A stretch of 64,000 bases of DNA from Microbacterium sp. CGR2 (GCF_003626735.1 NZ_RBHX01000001.1:1550001-1614000); one strand, 5' to 3'. Shown: positions 40,210 to 48,045, numbered from the stretch's first letter. Translations and numbers: made by a program. The notes: generated from the letters alone by a model not told the origin.

Positions 40210-41376
40210 TCAGGCGCCCCAGCCGGCCTGCACTCCACCGACGCGGTCGGCCGCGATCTTCTGCTGGTATCCGGATGCCGCGTAGGCGGCCATCGGGTCG
40301 GCGGCGAGGCCGCGCGACTCGCGCCACTCGGCGAGGGCCGGACGCACGTCGGTGTAGAACGCGTCCATGAACACCGCGTTGGCCGCCAGCACGTCGCCGG
40401 ACTTCTGGGCCGCGGTGAGTGCTTCGCCGTCGACGAGCAGCGCGCGTGCCGTCATCTCCTGCACGTTCAGCACCGAGCGGATCTGACCGGGGATCTTGTC
40501 CTCCACGTTGTGGCACTGATCGAGCATGAACGCCACGTCCGGGTTGTTCAGACCGCCACCGCGGACGACCTCGAACAGGATGCGGAAGAGCTGGAACGGG
40601 TCGGCCGCCCCGACGATCAGGTCGTCGTCGGCATAGAAGCGCGAGTTGAAGTCGAACGAGCCGAGCTTTCCGAGGCGCAGCAGCTGCATCACGATGAACT
40701 CGATGTTCGTACCCGGCGCGTGGTGGCCGGTGTCGAGGCAGACCATCGCCTTGTCGCCCAGCGCGCTGACCTGGGCGTACGAGGTGCCCCAGTCCGGAAC
40801 GTCGGTGTGGTAGAACGCCGGCTCGAAGAACTTGTACTCGAGCACCAGTCGCTGATCGTCACCGAGGCGGGCGTAGATCTTCTGCAGGGACTCCTGCAGG
40901 CGGTCCTGACGGCCGCGGAGGTCCGCCTGACCCGGGTAGTTGGAGCCCTCGGCGAGCCAGATCTTCAGGTCGCGGCTGCCGGTGGCGTCCATCACGTCGA
41001 TGCACGCGAGGTGGTGGTCGATGGCCTTCTGTCGGATCGCCGCATCTTCGTGGGTGAGGGCGCCGAACTTGTAGTCGTCGTCCTGGAAGGTGTTCGAGTT
41101 GATCGTGCCGAGGGTGACGCCGAGGTCTTCCGCGTGCTTGCGCAGGTCGTCGAAGGACTCGACGAGGTCCCACGGGATGTGCAGCGCCACGGACGGGGCC
41201 AGCGCGGTGTATTTGTTGACCTGTGCGGCATCCGCGATCTTCTCGAAGGGGTCACGAGGGGTTCCGGGGGTGCCGAACACCTTGAATCGGGTGCCGGAGT
41301 TGCCGAACGCCCAGCTGGGGAGTTCGATGCCCTGCTGCTCGAGGGTCGCGAGGTGGTCGGGGGAGAGGATGCTCAC
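40210..41376 (-). CDS. rhaI: L-rhamnose isomerase (rhizobial/actinobacterial RhaI type)
   Basis: Converts L-rhamnose to L-rhamnulose. The 388-residue protein is a xylose-isomerase-like TIM barrel with AEGSNYPGQADLRGRQDRLQESLQKIYARL, EYKFFEPAFYHTDVPDWG, CLDTGHHAPGTNIEF and FDFNSRFYADDDLIVGA; Glu, Asp and His metal ligands are in these strands. It ends in DRVGGVQAGWGA. Its ATG overlaps the mutarotase stop by four bases. Confidence 0.94.
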   Translation of the reverse strand: MSILSPDHLATLEQQGIELPSWAFGNSGTRFKVFGTPGTPRDPFEKIADAAQVNKYTALAPSVALHIPWDLVESFDDLRKHAEDLGVTLGTINSNTFQDDDYKFGALTHEDAAIRQKAIDHHLACIDVMDATGSRDLKIWLAEGSNYPGQADLRGRQDRLQESLQKIYARLGDDQRLVLEYKFFEPAFYHTDVPDWGTSYAQVSALGDKAMVCLDTGHHAPGTNIEFIVMQLLRLGKLGSFDFNSRFYADDDLIVGAADPFQLFRILFEVVRGGGLNNPDVAFMLDQCHNVEDKIPGQIRSVLNVQEMTARALLVDGEALTAAQKSGDVLAANAVFMDAFYTDVRPALAEWRESRGLAADPMAAYAASGYQQKIAADRVGGVQAGWGA

Positions 41377-41759
41377 GATGCACTGCCTTCTTGGTCGTCG
41401 TCGTTGTCGGATGCTGCGTGCTCGCCGGCTGCGGCGAGCTGGTCTTCGAGGTGGAACACCTCGGTGAGTGTGGTGGCGGCCTGATCGGGGCGTCCGTCGA
41501 GGCCGAGGAAGTACTTGCTCATCTCGGCTTCCCAGCGTGCGGCGACGGGGGACGCGGCGAGGTAGGCCTGCGCCGCAGCGTCGTCATCGGTCTCGTAGAA
41601 CCCGAAGAGAGCGCCGCCCTCGCCGAGAAAGAGCGAGTAGTTGCGGCGGCCGGCGGCCGCGATCTCTGCGAGCATGTCCGGCCGGACAGGGGAGTGGCGT
41701 GCGAGGTATTCGTCCAGCAGCTCTGGTCGTACCTGCAGCTGAAAACCGACGCGGGTCAT
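41373..41759 (-). CDS. rhaM: L-rhamnose mutarotase
   Basis: Interconverts alpha and beta anomers of L-rhamnose. RVGFQLQVRPELLDEYLARHSPVRPDMLAEIAAAGRRNYSLFL is the family core with the active-site His, and PVAARWEAEMSKYF closes the ferredoxin-like fold. From ATG 41759, preceded by GAGGAGAGGACGCC, it is 128 residues, longer than the usual 104-110 by an acidic tail (DNDDDQEGSAS). First gene of the catabolic operon. Confidence 0.93.
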   Translation of the reverse strand: MTRVGFQLQVRPELLDEYLARHSPVRPDMLAEIAAAGRRNYSLFLGEGGALFGFYETDDDAAAQAYLAASPVAARWEAEMSKYFLGLDGRPDQAATTLTEVFHLEDQLAAAGEHAASDNDDDQEGSAS

Positions 41760-41789
41760 GGCGTCCTCTCCTCGTCGAGGGGTCATGGT

Positions 41790-41822
41790 GTTGAATCGTT
41801 TCAACGGATCGATTCACGATAG
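41790..41822. promoter_or_regulatory. LacI-type operator(s) between rhaM and the second lacI gene
   Basis: TGAATCGTTTCA at 41792-41803 is a near-perfect palindrome, and ATCGATTCA at 41808-41816 repeats the right half of the operator found at 30518. Both lie between divergent rhaM and lacI, about 35 bases upstream of rhaM. Confidence 0.75.
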
Positions 41823-41895
41823 ATCGAGATGCGTGGCGATGTCAAGCCGACCTCCGTGCGACACTGGACCGCGATGCGTGAAGAGCAGGGGTGAC

Positions 41896-42915
41896 ATGGC
41901 CGTCAGTGTGAAAGATGTCGCGGCGGCGGCCGGAGTGTCGGTCGGCACGGTGTCGAACGTGTTGAATCAGCCCGAGCGGGTGTCTGCGCGCACGGTCGAG
42001 CGTGTGCAGCAGGCCATTCAATCGCTCGGCTTCGTGCGCAATGACGCCGCCCGCCAGTTGCGGGCCGGTCGCAGCCGCAGCATCGGACTCGTCGTCCCGG
42101 ACATCGGCAACCCGTTCTTCGCAGACGTCGCCAGAGGGGCGGAGGATCGTGCCGCCGAAGCGGGGATGACCGTGCTGCTCGGCAACAGCGACGAGCGCGA
42201 CGAACGCCAGGAGGCCCATCTCGAGCTGTTCCAGGAGCAGCGGGTCAACGGTGTGCTGCTGACTCCGGCATCCGACGATCTCGCGATGCTGCAGCGGTTC
42301 GCCACAGCCGGTATGCCCATCGTTCTCGTCGACCGTGACATCGAAGGCGACGCCTTCGCCTCGGTGTCGGTCGACGATGTCGAAGGGGGAAGTATCGCGG
42401 TGCGACACCTCTTAGATGCCGGGCGTCGCCGCATCGCCTTCATCTGCGGACCGCGATCGGTGCAGCAGGTATCCGACCGTCTCCGAGGGGCGGATGCCGC
42501 GGTGGCTGAGTTCCCTGATGCCGAACTCGAGGTCATCGAACGCTCTGCGCTGACGGTGCTTCAAGGGCGAGCGGCGGGGGAGGCGATCGCGGCACGGGAC
42601 GCCGCGACACGACCCGATGCGATCTTCGCCGCCAATGACCTCCTGGCTGTCGGGCTGCTGCAGGCATTCAGCTTCGGCTCCGGCATCCGAGTGCCCGACG
42701 ACATCGCGTTGGTGGGCTACGACGACATCGATTTCGCGTCAGCCGCCGTGGTTCCGCTCAGTTCGGTGCGTCAGCCCGCGCGGATGCTCGGACGCACTGG
42801 CGTCGACCTGCTCCTGAACCGCCTCGACGGGGTCGAGCACGACAGTCGGGTGCGCTTTCGGCCGGAGTTGGTCGTGCGCGAGTCCAGCGGCGGCTCTTCC
42901 GCAAGCCTTGGGTAG
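41896..42915 (+). CDS. LacI family regulator of the rhamnose catabolic operon
   Basis: A 339-residue repressor with HTH VSVKDVAAAAGVSVGTVSNVLNQPERVS and hinge DAARQLRAGRS, then a sugar-binding core (GLVVPDIGNPFFADVARGAED...). The HTH is almost identical to that of the regulator at 29422-30429 (recognition segment GVSVGTVSNVLN in both). ATG 41896 is chosen because it directly precedes the HTH. It is divergent from rhaM. Confidence 0.9.
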   Translation: MAVSVKDVAAAAGVSVGTVSNVLNQPERVSARTVERVQQAIQSLGFVRNDAARQLRAGRSRSIGLVVPDIGNPFFADVARGAEDRAAEAGMTVLLGNSDERDERQEAHLELFQEQRVNGVLLTPASDDLAMLQRFATAGMPIVLVDRDIEGDAFASVSVDDVEGGSIAVRHLLDAGRRRIAFICGPRSVQQVSDRLRGADAAVAEFPDAELEVIERSALTVLQGRAAGEAIAARDAATRPDAIFAANDLLAVGLLQAFSFGSGIRVPDDIALVGYDDIDFASAAVVPLSSVRQPARMLGRTGVDLLLNRLDGVEHDSRVRFRPELVVRESSGGSSASLG

Positions 42916-42985
42916 CGGATTCGTGACTGTCTCGCCGGACCCGTTATGATGGACGGGTGCATCCGTGCTTTCGGGTCGGATGCCT

Positions 42986-43074
42986 GGAGACGTCGCATAG
43001 TCCGGCCGAGTGCACCACCCTGCTAAGGTGGAGTCCCCTCACGGGGACCAGGGGTTCAAATCCCCTCGTCTCCG
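42986..43074 (+). tRNA. tRNA-Ser(GCU), integration site of the element
   Basis: The acceptor arms GGAGACG and CGTCTCC pair, with discriminator G. The anticodon stem CCACC/GGTGG encloses CTGCTAA, anticodon GCT. A long variable arm (GTCCCCTCACGGGGAC) and T-arm GGGGTTCAAATCCCC are intact. The 3' end of the gene is the left copy of the attachment repeat, so the tRNA stays functional after integration. Confidence 0.97.
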
Positions 43075-43076
43075 CA
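43055..43076. repeat. Left attachment repeat (attL core)
   Basis: 22 bases from TTCAAATCCCCT to CTCCGCA, covering the T-loop to the end of tRNA-Ser(GCU); identical to 58924-58945. Confidence 0.93.
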
Positions 43077-43082
43077 CCGTCA

Positions 43083-43124
43083 AAGGTCCGAGATCCCCTG
43101 GAAACACTGGGATTCGGACCTTTT
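43083..43124 (+). terminator. Terminator supplied by the element behind tRNA-Ser(GCU)
   Basis: AAGGTCCGA and TCGGACCTT pair, with an inner stem ATCCC/GGGAT and a TTTTG tail. It ends the tRNA transcript and, read the other way, the integrase transcript. Confidence 0.75.
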
Positions 43125-43129
43125 GCATT

Positions 43130-44263
43130 TCAATCTGCCATCGAATTGCCACCAACCGCCTCTTGGGTCAGCGCATCTATTCGCGTCAAAAGAGTCTCAA
43201 TGTCGTCGTCGAACAGATCTGCGTAGATGTCTAGCGTCATCGCAGCCGACTCGTGCCCAAGCATCCGTTGGATCGCTTTAACGTTGCCGCCAGCGCTGAC
43301 CGCGATCGATGCGGCCGTGTGCCTCAGATCATGCAGCACCATGTTCTCTGCGCCCGCTTCACGCAGGGCTGACTTCCACCACGACTTCGAGCCGCTGGAC
43401 GCCCGCACTCGCCGCATGTAGCCGCCGCCAGTGCCAGGGAATACCAAGTCGCTCTCTGCCTTCCCCCCGAGCGCTGCTCCCAGTGCGTCAGCTGTGACAC
43501 GGGGGAGTGGGACTTGACGTGATCCTGCACGCGTCTTTGGCGTTCCCTCGTGAATCTCTCCAAGCGTCTCAACTGCGTTGCGTCGAACCGATATGCGCCG
43601 TCGTTCGAGATCCACGTCACGCACGCGCAGAGCGACTGTTTCTCCCCAACGGAGTCCGCAGTACCCGAGCACGAGAACAAGCGCCCTGTGCTGCCCCGCA
43701 GCCTCAGCCACGGCATGCAGCTCCCCAGGAGTCAGATAACGATGGTGCCGCTGCGATGTCTTGCGCGGCAGCGAATCCACGCCCTCGGCCGGATTCCTCG
43801 GTATGCGGCCATCTCGCACAGCCTGTTTCAGGATGCCGTTCAGGACACCGTACGCGCGCAACTTCATCGTCGCGGACTTGTCGATTGCGCCGACCCATTC
43901 GGCGACTTCGCTGTTGACGATCCGGCGCAGCTCGACGTCTCCCCACCGCGGTGCCACGTAGTTCCGCCAGGACGCCTCGAGCGGGGCGAATGACGACGGC
44001 TTCAACGTCGCTTTCTTAAGTGCCAGCCAAGCCGGCGCGAGGGCGCTAACGGTTACCCGGGCCTTCCTCGGGTCGGTCCACTCTCCCGTGTTGAGCTTGG
44101 TCTTCTCCGCCGTCAACCACGCCTCAGCCTGATCTCGGGTCGCGAAGCCGCGCTTTTCGATGATCTTGTGGGAGGGCGAGCGGTACCGCGCCCGCCATAA
44201 AAGTCCAGACTCCGCCTTCTTCGACGGGTAGGAGTAGACGTTCTGAACGACTCGCTTAGCCAT
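43130..44263 (-). CDS. int: Tyrosine site-specific integrase
   Basis: A 377-residue phage-type integrase. An N-terminal arm-binding domain (MAKRVVQNVYSYPSKKAESG..., then an AP2-like RYRSPSHKIIEKRGFATRDQAEAWL) is followed by a SAM-like core-binding domain and the catalytic domain with Arg in GYCGLRWGET, HDLRHTAAS (His-x-x-Arg), LGHESAAMTLDIYADLF (His and nucleophilic Tyr). All catalytic residues are present, so it should be active. ATG 44263 is inside the repressor gene, overlapping it by 8 bases; the two are probably co-transcribed. It lies 54 bases from attL, which is its expected substrate. Confidence 0.95.
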   Translation of the reverse strand: MAKRVVQNVYSYPSKKAESGLLWRARYRSPSHKIIEKRGFATRDQAEAWLTAEKTKLNTGEWTDPRKARVTVSALAPAWLALKKATLKPSSFAPLEASWRNYVAPRWGDVELRRIVNSEVAEWVGAIDKSATMKLRAYGVLNGILKQAVRDGRIPRNPAEGVDSLPRKTSQRHHRYLTPGELHAVAEAAGQHRALVLVLGYCGLRWGETVALRVRDVDLERRRISVRRNAVETLGEIHEGTPKTRAGSRQVPLPRVTADALGAALGGKAESDLVFPGTGGGYMRRVRASSGSKSWWKSALREAGAENMVLHDLRHTAASIAVSAGGNVKAIQRMLGHESAAMTLDIYADLFDDDIETLLTRIDALTQEAVGGNSMAD

Positions 44264-44810
44264 CAGATGAGGGTCGCCACGCCTCAGCGATGATGTTACG
44301 GATCGTCTCAGAAATCTCGTCGTCGTCTCTGAGTCTCTTCTCGGCGTAGCCCCGCACCTCTTCGGCCACCTCGACGGGGTCGTACCGCAGCGCGTCCCGA
44401 AGTTGATCGACTTGAGAATCAGGGAGGTCGACGCCGTCATCGATGCGCGTCAAGTGCCTCGCCAGCTTCATCTGTGCGTCCAGCATGCGTTGGCTGGCGA
44501 AGAACACATCCTCGTAGGCGGCCTCGAGCGGGCGGAGGAGCAAGGTTATTGCGAGCGAGTGTTTGCCATTCACGAGGGAAGTGACATCAGGGAGTTGCAG
44601 CGCCCGTGCGAGGGCTGCCGCCTCACCAATCGTCGCCTTCCTGTTGCCCGACTCGATTTTGTAGACCGTTTGCTGTTGGAACTCGAACCCCAACTGCTGC
44701 ATCTCCTCAGCAAGCGCGGCCTGTGAGAGGCCCTTCCGCTCTCTCGCTTCTCGCAAAGTCTCGCCGAAAGTCTTGTCTACGGCGGTCGCGTCTCTCCCCG
44801 GGCCTGGCAT
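44256..44810 (-). CDS. XRE/Cro-cI family regulator (likely element repressor)
   Basis: A 184-residue protein with an N-terminal HTH_3 domain (TFGETLREARERKGLSQAALAEEMQQLGFEFQQQTVYKIESGNRKATIGEAAALARAL) and a helical C-terminal part of unknown type that is rich in Asp/Glu. It is divergent from the excisionase gene, with a palindrome between them, and overlaps the integrase gene. Role as maintenance repressor of the element is inferred from this layout. Confidence 0.85.
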   Translation of the reverse strand: MPGPGRDATAVDKTFGETLREARERKGLSQAALAEEMQQLGFEFQQQTVYKIESGNRKATIGEAAALARALQLPDVTSLVNGKHSLAITLLLRPLEAAYEDVFFASQRMLDAQMKLARHLTRIDDGVDLPDSQVDQLRDALRYDPVEVAEEVRGYAEKRLRDDDEISETIRNIIAEAWRPSSDG

Positions 44811-44865
44811 GTCATCAAGATACCTCCAAATAAGTGTTGCACTCAAACCGAAATCGGGTGTACGC

Positions 44866-44878
44866 TGAAGTAGCTTCA
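44866..44878. promoter_or_regulatory. Operator-like palindrome in the divergent control region
   Basis: TGAAGTAGCTTCA: arms TGAAG and CTTCA around TAG. It lies in the 93-bp gap between the XRE repressor and the excisionase. TTGCACTCAAAC upstream and TGTACGCT give a plausible rightward -35/-10. Confidence 0.6.
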
Positions 44879-44903
44879 AAACAAAACCAAAAGGAGGTTG
44901 AGT

Positions 44904-45125
44904 ATGGGTGTATCGGCAATAGGAGATCTCCTCGCACCCGATGCGGTGTGCGAGCTGATCCCCGGCATGACGCGGGCGAAGCTTTCTCAGATGCGCTTCA
45001 GCGGAACTGGGCCGGCTTACTACAAGCCAACGGCGAAGACAGTGGTCTATGACCGGGACGTCGTTGTCGCATGGCTCAGGTCCACGGAGCGGGTCGGTAC
45101 CAGTGAGTTTGCGGAGACCGGATGA
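44904..45125 (+). CDS. xis: Excisionase-like MerR/AlpA HTH protein
   Basis: A 73-residue protein with a winged helix fold typical of recombination directionality factors: IGDLLAPDAVCELIPGMTRAKLSQMRFSGTGPAYYKPTAKTVVYDRDVVVAWLRS. The end VVVAWL is the usual AlpA wing/helix. ATG 44904 follows AAAGGAGGTTGAGT, a perfect ribosome site. It is the first gene of the rightward operon. Xis function is inferred. Confidence 0.75.
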   Translation: MGVSAIGDLLAPDAVCELIPGMTRAKLSQMRFSGTGPAYYKPTAKTVVYDRDVVVAWLRSTERVGTSEFAETG

Positions 45126-45484
45126 ACGCACCGTCGTACTCGACTTCCATGCCCCGGGCGAGGTTGGACCCGCACGAAGTCGATCGGCTCATCGTCTACG
45201 CGATGGGAGCGCTGGAGAAGCACAAGATGTCGTTTGTCAACGACAGCGGCGCGCTCGTCTGCGTTGGTACGTCTCGCGGCAAGATGAGCCGGCTCGTGAG
45301 GGATGCGTTGCGAGTGTTCGGCCCCGAGAAAGCTCGCCGGACGATCGACGAGCACATCGCCAACCTGATTGAAGTCGAGCGGGAGTCTTACCGCAGAGGC
45401 TTCACCAGTCAAAAAAGAAAGCGGCCGACCTGTTGGAGCAGGGCGACCGCGGAGTCATCTGAATTGGAGATCCGAAATGACTAG
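45122..45484 (+). CDS. Hypothetical early-operon protein
   Basis: A 120-residue protein I do not recognise. The central part RLDPHEVDRLIVYAMGALEKHKMSFVNDSGALVCVGTSRGKMSRLVRDALRVFGPEKARRTIDEHIANLIEVERESYRRGF is folded-looking and helical, and the tail is basic and disordered. The start overlaps the stop of xis (ATGA) and the end overlaps the next gene by eight bases, so translation is coupled. Confidence 0.65.
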   Translation: MNAPSYSTSMPRARLDPHEVDRLIVYAMGALEKHKMSFVNDSGALVCVGTSRGKMSRLVRDALRVFGPEKARRTIDEHIANLIEVERESYRRGFTSQKRKRPTCWSRATAESSELEIRND

Positions 45485-46004
45485 TACCACCAGTGTAGAC
45501 CACACCCCCGCCGCGCGCACCTTGTTGCTGGACGGGTGCGCCGGGGGTGATGACGCCTTGTTGGACGTGGGGGCGGAGAACAAGACGGCACCTCCGCCCC
45601 CTACTCGCCTCGACCCGGGCTGGGAAGAACACGCTGCGGCGTTCCTGGCCATGCACCCGGAGATCTCGGCTGCGGTGCCCCGGTGGACCGAAGAGCTTGA
45701 CTTCATCGACATTGAGAGTGATGTCGACGGGACGATCTTCTCGTTCGCCCGCACCATTCGAGATGTCGAGATATACGGGGGCGGCAGGCTTCACGCGGAC
45801 GGACGAGTGGAGCTGTGCGACAACGGCATCCCAAACATCTACATCCGTTCAGAGTTGAGGGCGGACGAAGACCCGAATGTCGCACAGTGGGCACTGCACG
45901 TCGCGGAAGATCTCACCGCGGCGGCGTTGTTGTTGCGGGCCGAATCGAAGTTGTTGCGTCGGCCCGTCGATGTCGACGCCGAGCTACAGCGGCTGGACAT
46001 CTGA
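45477..46004 (+). CDS. Hypothetical early-operon protein
   Basis: A 175-residue acidic protein. After a disordered 50-residue start with a Pro run (TAPPPPTRLDPGW), EEHAAAFLAMHPEISAAVPRWTEELDFIDIESDVDGTIFSFARTIRDVEIYGGGRLHADGRVELCDNGIPNIYIRSELRADEDPNVAQWALHVAEDLTAAALLL reads as a compact alpha/beta domain. No family recognised. Its TGA overlaps the next ATG (TGATG). Confidence 0.65.
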   Translation: MTSTTSVDHTPAARTLLLDGCAGGDDALLDVGAENKTAPPPPTRLDPGWEEHAAAFLAMHPEISAAVPRWTEELDFIDIESDVDGTIFSFARTIRDVEIYGGGRLHADGRVELCDNGIPNIYIRSELRADEDPNVAQWALHVAEDLTAAALLLRAESKLLRRPVDVDAELQRLDI

Positions 46005-46327
46005 TGGCCTGCCGGTTCGGCTGGTGTCAGACGCCCGCCAAGCTGCATTCAGAAGACCCGAGCTATCACACGCGAGAACTCGGACACGGAATGCTGCTCA
46101 CCGTCAACATGGATGGGCAGCCGATCGCCAACTGGATGCCCGACTGGGGTGAATGGTGGATCGACAAGCCCGGAGAGATCGACACCGAGTACGACGACGT
46201 CGCGATCATGCTCTGCGAACTCCCGAAGCAGTACAGAGAGTTTCGGGAGGCGCTAATCAACGACCCGGTGTTCGCCGACGAAGTCGCCGCCGTGAAAGCC
46301 AAGGATGCCGCGGAGATGAACAGATGA
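46004..46327 (+). CDS. Hypothetical early-operon protein
   Basis: A 107-residue protein starting MACRFGWCQTP (a CxxxxC pair) with a Trp-rich centre (NWMPDWGEWWIDKPGEI) and a helical acidic end. No family recognised. The same reading frame continues open for 102 more codons behind its TGA, and those codons also look coding; see the next entry. Confidence 0.6.
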   Translation: MACRFGWCQTPAKLHSEDPSYHTRELGHGMLLTVNMDGQPIANWMPDWGEWWIDKPGEIDTEYDDVAIMLCELPKQYREFREALINDPVFADEVAAVKAKDAAEMNR

Positions 46328-46636
46328 CACATCCGAGAGTCCTATATCGAAGCGAATCCGACTATCGCCGTCGAACATGGCGCCGAACTGCTGGCGCGGA
46401 ACTCGCGCCCGGATCTCTTCGCCCTCGCTGACGACAAGGTCGAAGCAGAGCTGGTCCGCACGGGTCGGCTGAGCCTCGAAGCACCTGTGAGCGAAGCGCG
46501 GGGAGAGGAGCCACGCTCTCTCGCCGAGTGGCTGACGATTCGCGATGAACTCGCGGCAACGATCGCCGAGTATGCGCCGCAGGGCGTTTCTGCGTCTTTC
46601 CGAGAGGCAGCAGAGGCCCTTCTCGTGCAGGGGTGA
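46324..46636 (+). pseudogene. Coding region without an intact start (in-frame with the upstream gene behind its TGA)
   Basis: From 46328 to 46636 the frame reads HIRESYIEANPTIAVEHGAELLARNSRPDLFALADDKVEAELVRTG..., with codon use and composition like a real protein, but no ATG or GTG opens it. An ATG at 46324 overlaps the upstream stop in the usual coupled way but is in another frame and ends after 35 codons. Either the TGA at 46325-46327 is a nonsense change joining two halves of one 209-codon gene, or the start region of a separate gene has an indel. Confidence 0.55.
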
Positions 46637-46678
46637 ATGAAAGCCGCAGCATGACCGAATGGCTTGCGCCATCGACCC

Positions 46679-46710
46679 AGCGCCCCTCATCTCGGTTGAT
46701 GAGGGGCGCT
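46679..46710. terminator. 13-bp perfect hairpin in the early operon
   Basis: AGCGCCCCTCATC and GATGAGGGGCGCT around TCGGTT. No T-tract follows; it may be a terminator or a processing/attenuation stem between two operon halves. Confidence 0.6.
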
Positions 46711-46750
46711 GCTGATCTCAACTGAACATCGACCCCGAGGAGGGGATCAC

Positions 46751-46879
46751 ATGACGAACGAACCGAAGGAGACCGCAGCGCAGAGGCGGATGAAGGCATT
46801 TCACAAAGCGCAGGCACTCATCGCAGCCGCCCGCGAAACAGCGAAGCAGAAGCCGCCTCCGGTCGATGACGACGCATGA
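46751..46879 (+). CDS. Small hypothetical protein (42 residues)
   Basis: MTNEPKETAAQRRMKAFHKAQALIAAARETAKQKPPPVDDDA: one basic amphipathic helix. ATG follows GAGGAGGGGATCAC. It overlaps the start of the wHTH gene by 14 bases, suggesting coupled translation. Confidence 0.6.
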   Translation: MTNEPKETAAQRRMKAFHKAQALIAAARETAKQKPPPVDDDA

Positions 46880-47441
46880 GGCGTGGGCGCCGATCCCCAA
46901 CAACCTGTTTCGGCTCGGATGGACGAAGACCGAACTACTTGTGTACCTCGCGCTGCTGTGTCTGCCGTTTGAACGCAACGGCATTGTCATCGCGGGGCAA
47001 ACGGAAATATCGGTAGGTGCGGGCGTCTCGGTGCGCACGACCCGAGACGTGCTTCCCCGGCTGGCGGCGGCCGGGGTCATCGTCCAGAAGCAGCTTTACG
47101 ACGGGATACCGAGCTACTACCGGGTGAACGAACTCCCGCGAGACGGCGGATTCTTTCGGCTACCGCGGCGGTGGCTGTGGGAAACCTCACTGACGGCAAC
47201 CGAGCGGATCGTCTACCTCGTGCTGCTGTCCCGTCGCAACAGACGCACAGGTGAGGCCGTCGTGTCGTGGGTGTCGATCCTCGCCGAAGCCCGTGTGACG
47301 AACCGGACGCTAGCCCCCGCGCTCGACGCTCTGACCGCGGTAGGGCTCATCACACGAATCCATCAACCGCGTCGTGGCAAACGTCAGGGCATCAACAAGT
47401 ACCGAGTCCAGCTGCCTACCGAACATGTTCCGAACATGTGA
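46866..47441 (+). CDS. Tandem winged-helix (HTH_36-like) protein, likely replication initiator
   Basis: A 191-residue protein made of two similar winged-helix units. Unit one is WTKTELLVYLALLCLPFERNGIVIAGQTEISVGAGVSVRTTRDVLPRLAAAGVI, with wing SYYRV. Unit two is LTATERIVYLVLLSRRNRRTGEAVVSWVSILAEARVTNRTLAPALDALTAVGLITRI, with wing INKYRV. Two consecutive wHTH units are the architecture of many plasmid and phage Rep proteins. The stop codon is directly followed by 22-bp iterons. Both facts suggest an iteron-binding initiator; a transcription regulator is the alternative. Confidence 0.7.
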   Translation: MTTHEAWAPIPNNLFRLGWTKTELLVYLALLCLPFERNGIVIAGQTEISVGAGVSVRTTRDVLPRLAAAGVIVQKQLYDGIPSYYRVNELPRDGGFFRLPRRWLWETSLTATERIVYLVLLSRRNRRTGEAVVSWVSILAEARVTNRTLAPALDALTAVGLITRIHQPRRGKRQGINKYRVQLPTEHVPNM

Positions 47442-47506
47442 CCCAGGCAAAAGGGCACACCGACCCAGGCAAAAGGGCACACCGACCCCGGCAAAAGGGA
47501 ACGAGG
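47441..47506. repeat. Three 22-bp iterons behind the Rep-like gene
   Basis: Units start at 47441, 47463 and 47485. The first two are identical (ACCCAGGCAAAAGGGCACAC plus CG); the third differs at the fifth base and in its end (ACCCCGGCAAAAGGGAACG). Upstream, CCGAACATGT occurs twice (47419 and 47430), and downstream AAGACATCT occurs twice in an AT-richer stretch (47509-47532). This is the layout of an iteron origin. Confidence 0.7.
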
Positions 47507-47571
47507 AACAAGACATCTCTATAAGACATCTACACAAGACCTTAGGCGCAACTGCAAGCAGTGGCGCTCGC

Positions 47572-47868
47572 ATGAACTTCCAGAACCTACGAGTGAACCG
47601 GTCAACAGCGAAACAGCGAACCCTTCTCCGTGATCTCTGGATCATCATCAGCGGGAAGCTCCCCTCGCAACAGGTCGAGCACGTGTGGGAAGTTCTCACC
47701 GTCCAACAAGCCCAGGACCTCATCAGCGACTACTACAGCAGGTTCGGGCGCGCCAGCAACTACGACGGTGGCCTCGACGAAGCCGACCCTGAAGTCGAAC
47801 ACCTCTCACCTAAAGGGAGGGCTTTCGTCAGCTCGGGGTTCGACCCCTACTTCGACTTCAACACCTGA
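47572..47868 (+). CDS. Hypothetical protein
   Basis: A 98-residue protein from ATG 47572 (MNFQNLRVNRSTAKQRTLLRDLWIIISGKLPSQQVEHVWEVLTVQQAQDLISDYYSRFGRASNYDGGL...). The frame is open further upstream through the iterons, where the translation is low-complexity, so the upstream part was left out. No ribosome site is obvious. Family not recognised. Confidence 0.55.
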   Translation: MNFQNLRVNRSTAKQRTLLRDLWIIISGKLPSQQVEHVWEVLTVQQAQDLISDYYSRFGRASNYDGGLDEADPEVEHLSPKGRAFVSSGFDPYFDFNT

Positions 47869-47883
47869 ACGGAGATCCACAGC

Positions 47884-48045
47884 ATGAGCGCACCGCGACC
47901 AGCCAACTTTCGTGCTCTCGCTGATGCATGGGATTCGCCCATCGCATTCGCCACCGAGCTATCGCACTACTACTCGCAACTTCGCGAAAGCGGGCACCTG
48001 CTACCTGCACCCGACATCACAGGCGAAAGGAAGGAGATCACGTGA
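47884..48045 (+). CDS. Small hypothetical protein (53 residues)
   Basis: MSAPRPANFRALADAWDSPIAFATELSHYYSQLRESGHLLPAPDITGERKEIT. ATG follows GGAGATCCACAGC. It ends overlapping the next gene (GTGA), and the sequence AAAGGAAGGAG near its end is the ribosome site of that gene. Confidence 0.55.
   Translation: MSAPRPANFRALADAWDSPIAFATELSHYYSQLRESGHLLPAPDITGERKEIT

Noticed and set aside
47419..47440. LexA box at the end of the Rep-like gene (GAACATGTTC)
   Set aside because: The palindrome has two bases between half-sites instead of the four needed for an SOS box, and it lies within coding sequence.
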